The translations under genes were made by a program, and so were the position numbers. Positions 12,091-22,380 of a stretch of 64,000 bases of DNA are shown piece after piece (the first letter of the stretch is position 1; each line of letters opens with the position of its first letter). The notes beneath the pieces were generated by a model. The model worked only from the letters and a program-made list of their open reading frames with translations. It was not told the DNA's origin and ran no database searches. Source of the stretch: Alnus glutinosa (taxonomy: Eukaryota; Streptophyta; Magnoliopsida; Fagales; Betulaceae); NCBI RefSeq assembly GCF_958979055.1, contig NC_084894.1, positions 6,631,501 to 6,695,500 on the forward strand, given 5' to 3'.

Positions 12091-12640
12091 TCTGCCAAAA
12101 AAAAAAAAACAATCGAGCATTCACAATCGATAAAGTTGATCAAGGACGGTGCTTTAGAAAAAGAGAAAGAACCATCAAATCCTCTATAGCTAATTGTACG
12201 CGCAAGTGGACGCACAAGAGTCTCTCTCTCTCTCGCAATAATTCAAGGAAATTAAAGGTGATTGGAAACATCACAGCAAAAACGTAGTGCATGGCTTATC
12301 TTTTGCTTTTACACCAAACAACTGGCCAACTGGGTATGAAGGAATAAAGGTGATTGGTATGGAGGAATCCGATAGGTTTTCCATTTAATTTTCTTTCAAT
12401 TTAATTTAAAAAACCAAGGAATAAAGTGTTAAAACCCCGCATGATTACCTATTCCTTTCCTCTTTTCTTCTTTTTTTTTTTTTAATTTTTTTTTATTCTT
12501 ATTATGCATCAGGATCCCCTACAATTTTAAAGAAATTTGAAATTCTCAAACTATGTAAATGCAAACTGTTTTCTACATCGAATGACTTGAAAAATGCTAC
12601 ATATTAAAGATATGATATGTTATCGAGTAAAATTTTCTCC
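12091..12640. other. Upstream region of TNL copy 1, no gene
   Basis: Contains a short CT tract and T-rich runs. No coding signal. Probably the old promoter side of TNL copy 1; no specific element can be assigned. Confidence 0.4.
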
Positions 12641-13170
12641 ATTTTTTTTTTTGAGTAAAATTTTCTCCGGCTAATGACCAAGTATTTACACTAAAATCTT
12701 TGGGATCCAATTCTCTCTCTCTCCTCTATTTTTCCCTTGCTTCACCGAAAACAATTAAAAAAGAAAAAGAAAAAAAAAAGACTATATTCTTCAATTCATT
12801 GGTTTAAGAACATTAATTGCATAATGCATATCATTTGGAAATCCAGGAATTGGTAAAATTCATGATATTTTCAAGTAACAAATTACAATTATGTTAACAT
12901 ACTTTCTAGATCTTCATTCTCAAAGACAAGATCATTCCATCCACCAACTGACAACCTAAGAGGCTTTACATCAATTTAGGATACTTCACAATTTTAAACT
13001 ATTTTATTAAATATATATAACTTCTAAATTTTAATAATTATTTTAAAATCAAATAATTAAAATTTTATTATATCAATATTCATCATTTTTACTAACGGAA
13101 CATTCTTGGAAAAAATGCAACATGAGTAAATAAATAACAATTGTGAATTCTAGAATACGTGATTTTGTTA
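12640..13170. repeat. TNL upstream repeat A
   Basis: 12640-12950 matches 20870-21140 (GGCTAATGACCAAGTATTTA and CATTCTCAAAGACAAGATCA). 12948-13170 matches 16268-16495 (GACAACCTAAGAGGCTTTAC to GTGAATTCTAGAA). This ties the three upstream relics into one repeated unit. Confidence 0.8.
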
Positions 13171-13859
13171 GGGATGTAAAGCCGGACGGTTTTAGTAATT
13201 ATATATACCTGATTATTACTGATAACTGAGTATATATAATAATAATAATAAAAAAAATAAAAATATATATTTAAAAATAAAATTGATTGTTGGCGTAAAG
13301 TTTACATGGCTGAAATAAAATTTAACGTGCATCACATATTATGAACAAATTTAAAAAAAATTAAAAGGTGATGATTATTATTGAACATGACGTTGACAAA
13401 AGAAGTCTTACACTATGGCACTAGGAAATAGAGATCCCATTTTCTTTTATTGATGGACAAAAGAAAGTGCACCGAAAGAAAATTCGAAACAAATGAAAGA
13501 AGACATGGAAGAAGTCCTCCACTACAATTATTTTATTTATTACAGTATCATTGAGATACCAATATAAATAGAATCCATGTGGTTCACTTTGGGACATCAA
13601 AAGCTAATTCACCTCTGACGTACCCCACCACCCTCCCAAAGATCGAGAAGGTCAAATAATGAGAGGCCTTATGCTGAATTCTTGCTTTGATTTGGGCTCG
13701 GGCTCATCTTATACTCTTATAGTGAACAATAACATCGAAGAGTAAAAAGTAATTGCAATATTAAGAATTGGTCAAAAGGAGGCAAAATCCTTAAAGAGTG
13801 TACATATTCTCTACACTTGAATAGAACATCAAAAACAAATATTAACTAGCTAGATTCTT
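13171..13859. other. Intergenic, no feature recognised
   Basis: AT-rich sequence with a small TA/TAA-rich patch near 13200-13260. No open frame or terminal repeat that I can support. Its right part could be the 3' side of the SAS10 fragment. Confidence 0.4.
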
Positions 13860-13865
13860 TTTCCC

Positions 13866-14325
13866 TAGCCCTACTGTTGGCGGATTTCGGGTTTCTTCTT
13901 CTGTCCCCTGTTCTTCTGCATCTGTTGGAAATTTGGCAGAAAACATATGATGAAGAGTCCAAGGACTGATTCATGGTGAAGATCTAACAAGCCAATGAAA
14001 GTGGGGGGGTGCTCACCTGATAAGTGATCTGGCGTTTTCCATCAAAAGTATTAGGCAAAGATGGGATTGCTGAGGTCCTGCAGAAGAAAGCAATCTTGTT
14101 CTTAGATGTACTAGGAAATATAAATCCCTGGCAGAGAACATACTAAAGCAAGCAACCTGACTATAATTAATAGGAGGAAGAAAAAGAGTAACAAATAATC
14201 AGAGTGCAGAAACATACCTTGAATAAATCTCAGCTTTGGCAGCAAGCTTTGCAGCCCGTTGTTTTTCGACTTGTTTGTAATACTCGACTTCTATATCATC
14301 ATCCTCCATGTCAGCATCAGCTAAA
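13866..14325 (-). pseudogene. SAS10: SAS10/UTP3 C-terminal exons, degraded
   Basis: The minus strand shows three exon-like pieces. First (~14320-14220): ADADMEDDDIEVEYYKQVEK then QRAAKLAAKAEIYSR before GT. Second (~14076-14020): TSAIPSLPNTFDGKRQITYQ before GTGAGC. Third (~13925-13875): MQKNRGQKKKPEIRQQ-stop after TTTCCAACAG. The DGKRQITYQ-(M)xKNRG order is the Sas10 C-terminal domain of UTP3, a small-subunit processome factor in the nucleolus. The third piece loses the conserved TxxRKK...NPRKKY tail and stops, and no N-terminal exons are nearby, so this is a fragment. Confidence 0.6.
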
Positions 14326-14789
14326 AGAACAAGAGCATATGAACTTTTTTGAAGATTGTAAAAGCTTCTGATCACAAATGACTTGCAATGCTATCCATTA
14401 GTATAAAGAAGCCTGAGAGAGATTGAAGATTATTGAGTAGAATTGAAATGAAATTCATCCCTAACAATGACAGGAAGATTTAATTACTCGGATTTTCCAT
14501 TGTCCACCACCACCTAAAATGCAATCACATTAAATAAAAATATAATAAGTAAGCAGAAACTAAAAATAAAATATAAATAAAACCTATTTATCATGCAGAT
14601 GGTTATTATTTTGGATTGAAAAATACAATCCGATTCTTGAAAGTTATTGGCTGAACACGGTAGTAAGATTGTTATGCTATATCTTGGAACATGTCCTTTG
14701 TTAAGATTGTTATTCGGAAGCACATACTCTATATAACGTAAATGCCAGAGAGAGACTGAAAAAGAAAAGGATGCGAGGAAAATAATATT
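14326..14789. other. Spacer between SAS10 and RPS26 fragments
   Basis: AT-rich, intron-like sequence. A short ATGGAAAATCCGAG on the minus strand near 14490 may be a remnant exon end but lacks a GT donor. Nothing else is supported. Confidence 0.35.
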
Positions 14790-14794
14790 ACGAT

Positions 14795-14885
14795 CCTAGA
14801 TGCAAGCTTCTTGAATATCCCTAACAGCAGCCTGCTCAACAATGTTCCTCACAAGGAACCTTTTACGGCCTTGTCCTTTTTTTCC
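14795..14885 (-). pseudogene. RPS26: Ribosomal protein eS26 (RPS26) fragment
   Basis: The minus strand reads KKDKAVK, then after a one-base shift [20 protein letters not shown], then a stop. This is the conserved core of 40S ribosomal protein S26, where [20 protein letters not shown] is nearly invariant. A one-base loss in AAAAGG breaks the frame and both protein ends are missing. Only about 90 bp is present, so it is a captured or decayed exon. Confidence 0.75.
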
Positions 14886-15069
14886 ACACAAACACCAAAT
14901 GTCAATATCTAAAGTTTAACTCATATGGATCCAAAATCATATGCGAATTCCCACTTCTATATACAGAAAATGCCTTGATTTCTGTTTACAAATATTTACA
15001 AATTCAGAGAAATACCTTGATTTCTCTTTCCGATGAAGGTGTCTAATATTTACAAATCAGCCAAGGCTC

Positions 15070-15300
15070 ATTTTTTTTTCGATGAATATGTACGTGATCT
15101 ATATTAAACCAAAACAATTAACTGTACAAACTCAGTCCCACAAGAACACCAAACAGTACAACTAAAGCAAAACAAAGCCCTGAACAAAAACTCAAAACAG
15201 AGAAGAACAAAACCATAGCTGGAAAACACCCAGCAACCTAACAACAAAGAAACACAACGAGCAACTAGTGCTACACCAACAATTTAGTATCTAAATTCAC
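15070..15300 (-). mobile_element. LINE 3' UTR fragment with A-tail
   Basis: On the minus strand this is T/G-rich sequence without a frame, resembling the 3' UTR style seen at ~3960-4120, ending ATATAGATCACGTACATATT then TCATCG and an A run. That end is typical of plant LINEs. It sits between the RPS26 fragment and the exon at 15379. Confidence 0.55.
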
Positions 15301-15378
15301 CACAATACACAGAGGAACTCAAGATCAAACGGCACAAAACACCCATCAAAGCCAAAAGAAGATAAGAGATAAACGAAC

Positions 15379-15432
15379 CTTAAAAGCATATTCAGGGTTT
15401 CCAGGCTCGTCCTTGTCACCGTCAACAATTGC
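15379..15432 (-). pseudogene. Unidentified 18-codon exon
   Basis: A clean exon: acceptor TTTTGATTAG, then AIVDGDKDEPGNPEYAFK in phase 0, then AG/GTTCG. The acidic, Gly/Pro-containing sequence looks like a conserved protein but I cannot name the family. It lies on the same strand as the RPS26 and SAS10 fragments. Upstream (15440-15660) is CT-rich 5'-leader-like DNA with no ATG that reads in frame into it. Confidence 0.4.
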
Positions 15433-15752
15433 CTAATCAAAAGCACACAGTAAAAAAATCAATTAATCAAAAGAAAAGATCTAGGGTTAGGGTTTTGAAA
15501 AAAGAAGCGTCGATCTCCCACATTCAGAGCAACCCAACCACCACAGGCAGCACTAGCCCACCTCCGTGTACCAGAACCACACACAGCAGTGCAAGATTCC
15601 TTGAAAAAAATTTCTGGCTTTGAGAGAGAACGAAAGAGAGATTAGAGGCGGAAGAGCTAGGGAAAAGGGAAAGGGCAAATTAATTAGGGAAATTATGGGA
15701 AAAGGAGCGGGATAGCGCGCGCAGTACTAGTACTCGATATATTTAATTCATT

Positions 15753-15861
15753 GTTCGCGTCGTTTAGGAAACCAAACGACGCGAACTATTAAAAATAGCG
15801 TCGCTTGTTTAAGAAGGGACGTTAATTTACGTCGTTTTTGCTCAGCGACGTAAATTAACGT
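15753..15861. repeat. Two perfect hairpins, CGTCG-rich
   Basis: Arms GTTCGCGTCGTTT / AAACGACGCGAAC (15753-15786) and ACGTTAATTTACGTCG / CGACGTAAATTAACGT (15819-15861) are perfect inverted repeats, with further CGTCG words around them. This resembles CACTA-type subterminal repeats, but no CACTA terminus is adjacent. Confidence 0.8.
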
Positions 15862-16093
15862 TGTTTTTAATAGAAACGACGCCAATGCTTTCATTTAACA
15901 TAGTTTCTTCATTCTCAAAGACAAGATCATTCCGTCCACCATAGATATGAAAATTAAACTAATTTATTAAATAAAGCATCTAAAAAGAATTAACTATAAA
16001 TATTCTCAAAGTATTATATAATTTTCTTAATAATTAGAGACTAGAAAATATCAACCACAACTCAATCTAAGTTTGATGATTGGGGTTTGCAAT

Positions 16094-16259
16094 GAGTAAT
16101 TCTAAATGTCTATCTTGTGTTCATCTAAAAATAAGATGATTTTTAAAATCATAATTATTTGATCAAAATTTAATAATGATTAATCCCACACCCAATAGTA
16201 ATTTTAAAAATCACTTCATATTTGGATGAACAGAAGATAGAGTACTTCTAGCATTACTC
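16094..16259. mobile_element. MITE with 9-bp TSD and matching empty site
   Basis: Inverted ends GAGTAATTCTA / TAGCATTACTC. Flanks GTTTGCAAT (16085-16093) and GTTGGCAAT (16260-16268) form a 9-bp duplication with one mismatch. Repeat C at ~21285-21295 has a single GTTGGCAAT at the same place, so this is a filled site against an empty one. A 9-bp TSD points to a Mutator-like origin. Confidence 0.85.
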
Positions 16260-16737
16260 GTTGGCAATTGACAACCTAAGAGGCTTTACTTAAATTTAAG
16301 ATACTTTTCAATTTTAAACTATTTTATTAAATATATATAACTTCTAAATTCTAATAATTATTTGAAAATCAAATAATTAAAATTTTATTAATTATATCAG
16401 CATTCATCATTTTTACTAACTTAATGTTCTTGGAGAAAATACAACAGGAATAAATAAATAACAATTGTGAATTCTAGAAGACATGATTTTGTAGTAAATT
16501 GACTTTAGTGTCCCGCAAATGAGCACGCAGGGCAGCTTCTTGGCATTTGCCTGGAAGGGCATTTTGGTTGTTTAAAATAAATTGCATTTACCAACCAATC
16601 CCGTGCGTTTTTTAATTGTCTCATATTTCTTTTATATATATATATAAAGTGTGTGTATATATATAGCTGATGCAGGAGCATCTAAGCCCAAAGTAAAGAA
16701 GGCCTATATATACTCTATTTTATCCGGTTCTTTAGGT

Positions 16738-16917
16738 GTAATTTTAGAAGTACCTAATGTGTTATTTTTGTCTTTCAAAAAAAATATGTGACTTTTAAAA
16801 TTACAATTTAATCAAAATTTAATAGTGACTAATCACAAGTCTAATGATAATTTTAAAAATTCTCTCATTTTTAAAAAAAATACAAAAATAACACACGAAA
16901 TACTTTTATAATTACTC
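16738..16917. mobile_element. MITE-like inverted repeat in repeat B
   Basis: AT-rich segment whose ends are inverted (AATTTTAGAAGTA... and ...TACTTTTATAATTACTC), with an internal ACTTTTAAAATTACAAT/ATTTTAAAAATTC symmetry. It resembles the MITE at 21823-22004. Borders are approximate. Confidence 0.6.
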
Positions 16918-16984
16918 GTCTTTAGCTCTCTCTCATGACCAGTTTTTTTGCTATTGTTATGCTTAATTATATTATGTATTTAGT

Positions 16985-17190
16985 ATGTAAAAAGGTCATG
17001 CGATTATATGCGAGGCTTTCCGCGTTGTGAAAAAAGCAGTCAACGTGAGAAAACTTGCAGGTTACTCAAGTAGAAGGAAATTTTGGAAAAAAGCAGTCAA
17101 TTTTGGCTTTCCGCGTTGTTACATGAGGAAACTTGCAGGTTACAACCAATAAAGTAGAAGGAAATTTCGTGGAAAGTACCTTTCAAAATT
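16985..17190. repeat. Orphan TNL upstream unit
   Basis: Two copies of the GCTTTCCGCGTTGT ... GAAACTTGCAGGTTAC unit, ending GAAATTTCGTGGAAAGTACC, as upstream of TNL copy 1. No TIR or NBS coding sequence adjoins it. Confidence 0.8.
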
Positions 17191-17317
17191 CTAAAAAAAA
17201 AAAGAAAGTGAAAATATTAAAGCAATTATAGTTGAAATAACTGTCAATCTGCTACTGCAAAAGAGGATATCAATAATTAACAGCCATCATGAATCAGAGA
17301 TGGACACACAAGAGAGG

Positions 17318-17338
17318 GAGAGAGAGAGAGAGAGAGAG
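17318..17338. repeat. (GA)n microsatellite
   Basis: About ten GA units following GGGAGAGA. Confidence 0.9.
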
Positions 17339-17499
17339 AAGTGCATCTGTGCTTGTAAATATAATATCTGTGCTGGTTGAAACTCTACAGAAGATGAATA
17401 TTAAAAATGAAATAAATGCCAAAGACATCTTTAATTTACTAATAACACGAATTATAATTTTACAGATATATCTAAAAGTTTTTTTAAAAAAAAAAAAAA

Positions 17500-18320
17500 A
17501 AAATCATCTTACTATAGTTCAGGATTTACAATTTAAAATAAATAATATAAAATAAAAACTAAAAGAATTAAAACTTGATTTTAAAATATCCAATGAACAT
17601 TGAATTAAAAAAATTATATCTCTTAAGACAAAAAAACAACAAATAGAAAATATTCTACAAACTGATAATACAAGTAATGAAACTAAAACCCAAAATAACA
17701 ATATAGTTATACAAGAAATCAATGAAACAATAAAAAATGATGCTTTGTTCATAAATCTTATTGATAAGGCTCTCTTCCCAAAATGGTACATAGAAATAAC
17801 ATTAAAAATCAATAGTGAATTTCAACTAACAATTATACTTTTATTAGATTCGGAAGCAGATATGAATATTATTCAAATTTGTTCTACCATTGATGAGCAA
17901 AGATATCAATATGCTAAAGGATATTTCGGATATTTAAATAAATTAATGTTATCTCAAAACAAATAAAAATTAAGAAAGAAAAACAAAGCATGTTTTTTAA
18001 AACAAGATTTAAAACATAAAAGAATATAAAAACAATTAAAGGAGCCATTTTTGCAACAAAAAATTCAAAATTTTAAAAAACAAATAAAATCAGAAATTTG
18101 TGCAAATATCCCAAATGTTTTTTGGCGTAGAAAGAATCACGTTGTCTAATTACCTTATGGATCAAATTTTAATGAAAAAACAATAGCAACAAAACTCAAA
18201 CCTATTCAAATGAATAAATAATTATTAGAATATTGCAACAACAAAAAAAAATCATAATTTATTAAAAAAAAAAAAAGACAAATAAGGAAAGCAAATTTCC
18301 TTGAAAAAGGGGGATTACTA
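17500..18320 (+). pseudogene. Endogenous pararetrovirus (Caulimoviridae) relic
   Basis: AT-rich, stop-interrupted DNA with a retropepsin-like segment near 17765-17870, whose active-site-like motif has a substitution at the glycine position. Further on (~18100-18330) is a segment resembling the linker into reverse transcriptase of caulimovirids. Numerous stops and A-run frameshifts separate the pieces, and no movement protein, coat protein or complete polymerase is present. It is an old, inactive integrated copy. Confidence 0.5.
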
Positions 18321-18334
18321 CAATTAAAATATGA

Positions 18335-18680
18335 CAAGATTGATGTGTGTCTCTTGCCATGTGAGAAGTACACGCTATTTTCTTACATGCTTTTTTAATA
18401 GTATAATAAAAAAAATATGTACTTTTTACATGTTTAAAGAAGAATAATGATTTATTGCTACCTTTTTATACAACTTTTCACCACCTTGCTTATGTGGCAA
18501 GATGGTCTCCTACCTTATTTTATTTTTAAAACTCAAAAAGTAGTAGCGGACTATCTTGTCACATAAATAAGGTGGTGAAAAGTTATATAAAAAGATGACA
18601 ATAAATCATTACTCTTTAAAGAATACATGTTTATTTTATACGTGAGTTAAAAAAAATTTTACAAATCAATTTATAAAATA
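18335..18680. mobile_element. Repeat related to 45216-45370, split by a MITE
   Basis: 18335-18432 (GATTGATGTGTGTCTCTTGCC, GTGAGAAGTACACG) and 18624-18680 resemble 45216-45370 (GATTGATATGTATCTCTTGAC, GTGAGAAGCACATG). The MITE at 18442-18614 lies between the two halves. Confidence 0.6.
18442..18614. mobile_element. Mutator-like MITE, perfect 9-bp TSD
   Basis: 173-bp element with ~70-bp inverted ends (GAATAATGATTTATTG / CAATAAATCATTACTC) and identical flanks TTTAAAGAA at 18433-18441 and 18615-18623. The same family occurs at 42659-42838 with a half copy at 42540-42640. Confidence 0.9.
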
Positions 18681-18689
18681 TTTCTTTCC

Positions 18690-18954
18690 ATTAAAATATT
18701 ACAAAAGCTGAAGAAGGGATAAACTCAGGTCCAGCTGAACTCAACTCGACGCAACGACAGAGCTTCCAGTGTACTATTTTAAAAAGGTCTCACTCCGCAT
18801 CAGCATTTTGCCACGCCATGTTATCCTATTGGGTCACCGCTGGCGCAATTTAATTTATTTAATTTTTTCCTTCTAGAATCTCACCCCTCTACACGCTAAT
18901 CTAATCCTATCATCCGCCACCGCTTCCAGTTTTGTTCCACCAATTTGATTGTTG
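18690..18954. other. Gene-free stretch
   Basis: Less AT-rich than its neighbours, with CT-rich sequence. No frame, repeat or gene similarity that I can support. Confidence 0.4.
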
Positions 18955-19113
18955 GAGAATATTCTCCATATATTAAGAAATTTGATTTCAGAAATTTGTA
19001 ATTATTTGATAGTAATCGAATTAATCAATGATTTAATTAATTTGATTATCATTAAATAATTTCAAAATTTTGAAATCAAACCTCCTAATATATGGAAAAT
19101 ATTCTCTGACATT
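18955..19113. mobile_element. MITE, long inverted repeat
   Basis: TTGGAGAATATTCTCCATAT at the left pairs with ATATGGAAAATATTCTCTGA at the right, and TTTGATTTCAGAAATTT pairs with AAATTTTGAAATCAAA further in. TSD not resolved. Confidence 0.7.
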
Positions 19114-19310
19114 GATCGGCTACATATTTGCCTTTTCTCTTTCTTGTACTCTTCCAATTCCACTTGTGCAGACTTTAGAATTTAATGTGCTTTTTATTAA
19201 TAATTCTGAAAATCATGGACTAGTTTATTAAGTTTTTGATAATTCCCGAGGCAAATTGGATGCATCAATGCAGCTTGACCATCTTCAAATCGATCAAATA
19301 GAATCAAGAT

Positions 19311-19465
19311 ACGTTATTTGTACAATTCTTATACAATAATTGTATAATAATATTGATGTATTTAATATATTTTTAAAAATAAAAAATAATAATAAAAATA
19401 ATTAAAAATATTAAACACATCAATATTTTTGTGTAATTATTGTGTAAAATTGTTATGCAACTAAC
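19311..19465. mobile_element. MITE, inverted repeat
   Basis: TATTTGTACAATTCTTATAC on the left pairs with an inverted GTAAAATTGTTATGCAACTA on the right, and ATATTGATGTATTTAATAT pairs with ATTAAACACATCAATATT. No coding content. Confidence 0.65.
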
Positions 19466-19623
19466 ATATCTCTATTATATAATAAGTAATGTTTTTTCGC
19501 ACAATTTTTATATTACTATATTAATTTTTTTAAAAGTTTAACCATTAAATATTTAAGGTCTATATGTAGAAAAATAAATTTAATAATTAATTTAAAAAAA
19601 AAATAAAACTGTTCAAAAATTGT

Positions 19624-19712
19624 GTATGGTGTCTTGACTGTCCAAAAGCACCGAGAACTGATCCCAATGCTTGCTGCCCCGATCCAATCTGTGCCTGCTG
19701 GCCAAAGGCAAG
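19624..19712 (-). pseudogene. NUP214: NUP214-like FG-repeat exon fragment
   Basis: The minus strand reads LAFGQQAQIGSGQQALGSVL then GAFGQSR. This matches the FG-repeat C-terminus of plant nucleoporin NUP214, where GSGQQALGSVLGSFGQSRQ is characteristic. Less than 90 bp is present, flanked by AT-rich DNA. It cannot encode a working nucleoporin. Confidence 0.6.
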
Positions 19713-19814
19713 ATCATAATATAGAAATAATAATAATAATAATATTTCATGGGACAATTTTCCTGTAACCATAAACAAACAAGGAATCCTGTTACTTTTT
19801 TTTTTTTTTTTTTC

Positions 19815-19845
<31 letters not shown>

Positions 19846-20869
19846 TTTATCTTTTATATCAGATGGATGCTAAAACATTAATCTATTCCTAAAGAATACA
19901 AAAATTACATAATAATATAGTTGTTTTTAAATAAAATTGTAATATATGAATTATGTTGTTTACAAATAAACATTTATGTCGTAATTTTAACCAAAGAAAA
20001 AAGAAAAAAGATTAGAAGCAACTTCTAGTTCTGCAGTGTAGCAGTTAATTAAATAATTAAAATAACCACAATAATAAAAACAAATTCCCAACAAATAATA
20101 GAAAATTTTGACTTGTCTGCTTGTCAGTTGAAATGAATTATATAACCAATGAGATATATAAAAAATTTATAATATTGAATTTAATTAGAAATATATATCA
20201 CTAGTACATAACTTAGTTGATGTATGAATATCTCGTTTCACACTACCTCGAGAGAATACTAGCATGTCAGTCTCAAAATACAACGGACCAACTATAGCCG
20301 ACATAGGCTATATAGATCTTAGCAATATCATAAAGGCATAGTTCTTCCAAATAAAGTCAATTTGGAAATTAACCATTAAATCAGCGTTTCTAAAAAAAAA
20401 ATTAATAAATAGTTTTTTACTTCTACATTATTGTAATTGTATAGTAGTTATCTAGCAATTTATTAAATAAGATTACTCTAAAACACGTTAACAAGCTTAC
20501 AACAATAATCAAACAGATAAGATCGATCAACATATTCTGTCATGTACTTTCTATTTTTTTCTCAAAGTGCTTTGAGTTTTTTTTTTTTTTTAATAAATAT
20601 TAGAATAGCATTCATTAATAAGAAAATAGAACAAATTATTATAGCAAAATAATATTTTGACTCTCTAACATTTAAAGAGTTTGTTATTTAATAGCTTTAA
20701 AAAGTAACTAGCTAAATCAACAAAAGTAAATTTATAGAATTAAATCTATAAAAATAATTAAAAAGCTCATTGTGAATGCATTAAGAGAATAAAAAGCCAC
20801 AACATGCCATGTTTTATGGCACAGAGTCAAGATATATCTAAATTTAAAAAGTAGCATATATGTTAATTT
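19713..20869. other. AT-rich gene-free DNA
   Basis: Contains a poly-T run followed by (TTA)n at ~19797-19850. Otherwise unstructured; I see no gene. Confidence 0.5.
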
Positions 20870-21324
20870 TCTCTGGTTAATGACCAAGTATTTATACTAA
20901 ATTCTTTTGGATCCAATTCTCTCTCTCTCTCTCCCCTCTATTTTTACCTTGCTTCGCCGAAAACAATAAAAAAGAAAAGAAAATAAAATAAAAGACTATA
21001 TTATTCAATTCATTGATTTAAGATCATTGCATATCATTTAGAAATCCAGGAATTGGTAAAATTCATGATGTTTTCAAGTAACAAATTACAATAATGTTAA
21101 CATACTTTCTTCATTCTCAAAGGCAAGATCATTCCATCCACCATAGATATGAAAATTAAACTAATTTATTAAATAAAGCATCTAAAAAGAATTAAATATA
21201 AATATTCTCAAAGTATTAAATAATTTTCTTTATAATTAGAGACTAGAAAATATCAACCCCAACTCAATCTAAATTGGTGATTGGGGTTGGCAATCAACAA
21301 CCTAAGATGCTTTACTTATATTGG

Positions 21325-21795
21325 GATAATTGCACCATTAGTCCATGTAGTATGTCATAATTACAAATCACTTCCTATGGTTTAAAAAGTTAATGGGAGG
21401 TCATTGTGGTAAACTATAATTACAAATCGATTGTTAGAATCAAATTCCGTTAAATTTTTTGACAGATTCTGTTAAGTGTCACGTCAGCGCCACATCAAAC
21501 CAATGAGATGGCGACATGTGTCCATCTTAATAAAAAAATATAAATTTATTAAATAAATAAATAAATAAACTTTTTTTATATAAAAAAAAAAAACAAAACA
21601 AAAAAAAAAAACAAAACAAAACAAAAAACAAAAAGAAGGGGTGGCTGGCCTTTTTTTTCTTTGTTTTTTTTTATTTTAATTTTTTTAAAAAAATAATAAG
21701 TTTATTTATTTTTTAATAAATTTATATTTTTTTATTACGATGGACACATGTCGCCATCTTATTGGTTTGATGTAGCATTGACGTGACATTTGTGT
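21325..21795. mobile_element. Fold-back element, right arm truncated
   Basis: The inner arms are inverted (GTGTCACGTCAGCGCCACAT, GATGGCGACATGTGTCCATC against GATGGACACATGTCGCCATC, ATGTAGCATTGACGTGACA) around an A/T-run core with GGGGTGGCTGGCC. The outer left arm (21325-21470) has no right counterpart. It is related in design to the elements at 46340 and 63324. Confidence 0.7.
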
Positions 21796-21822
21796 GTCTC
21801 AGATCTTTGTGTGTATATATAT

Positions 21823-22004
21823 GAGTAATGCTAAAAATCCTTCTTGTATCACTTTTATGTCCCTCAATAAATGAGGTGACTTTTAAAATTACTATTGAGT
21901 TTGTGATTGATCACTATTAAATTTTGATCAAATTGTGATTTTAAAAGCCACCTTATTTTTTGAGGGATACAAGAGTGACACATGAGAGACTTGTAGAATT
22001 ACTC
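21823..22004. mobile_element. MITE in repeat C
   Basis: Inverted ends GAGTAATGCTA / TAGAATTACTC with long inner inverted repeats (GTCCCTCAATAAATGAGGTG / CACCTTATTTTTTGAGGGAT-type). Repeat B at ~16655-16675 lacks it at the same TATATATA target. Confidence 0.8.
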
Positions 22005-22077
22005 GTATATATGTAGCTGATGTATGAGCATCTAAGCCCAAAGTAAAGAAGGCCAATATATAGTATATTTTATGGAT

Positions 22078-22284
22078 TATGATCCTTTACAGTTATTTGA
22101 CCAAATTTGAGAGAATTCAATAAGGTAATTGTAAGAGACCACTTATAAGATTCATCTGACCAAATAAAATTTGGGCTGTCTAACCACTTATCCGGTCAGG
22201 TGGGTCTCATAAATAGTCTATCACAACTACCTGCCCAAATTCTCTCAAATTCCAATAAATAATTGTAGAGGATCCTGATCCTTT
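22078..22284. mobile_element. MITE in repeat C, absent from B
   Basis: ATGATCCTTTACAGTTATTT on the left pairs with ATAATTGTAGAGGATCCTGAT on the right, and AATTTGAGAGAATT is mirrored by AATTCTCTCAAATT. Repeat B runs uninterrupted here. Confidence 0.75.
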
Positions 22285-22380
22285 AGGTCTCTCTCATGAC
22301 CAGTTTTTTGTTATTGTTATGCTTAATTATATTATGTACGTATTTAGTATGTAAAAAGGTCATGCGAGTAGCGTGTGACT

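Larger units (their letters stand above)
15895..16980. repeat. TNL upstream repeat B
   Basis: 15900-16093 matches 21110-21300. 16268-16495 matches 12948-13170. 16660-16730 and 16920-16980 match 22010-22075 and 22280-22370 (GAGCATCTAAGCCCAAAGTA; ATGCTTAATTATATTATGTA). Differences between B and C are largely MITE insertions. Confidence 0.85.
20870..22380. repeat. TNL upstream repeat C
   Basis: Matches repeat A at 20870-21140 and repeat B at 21110-21300, 22010-22075 and 22280-22375. It has gained a fold-back element and two MITEs. It ends after AAAAAGGTCATGCGA, where repeat B continues into the orphan TNL upstream unit. Confidence 0.85.
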
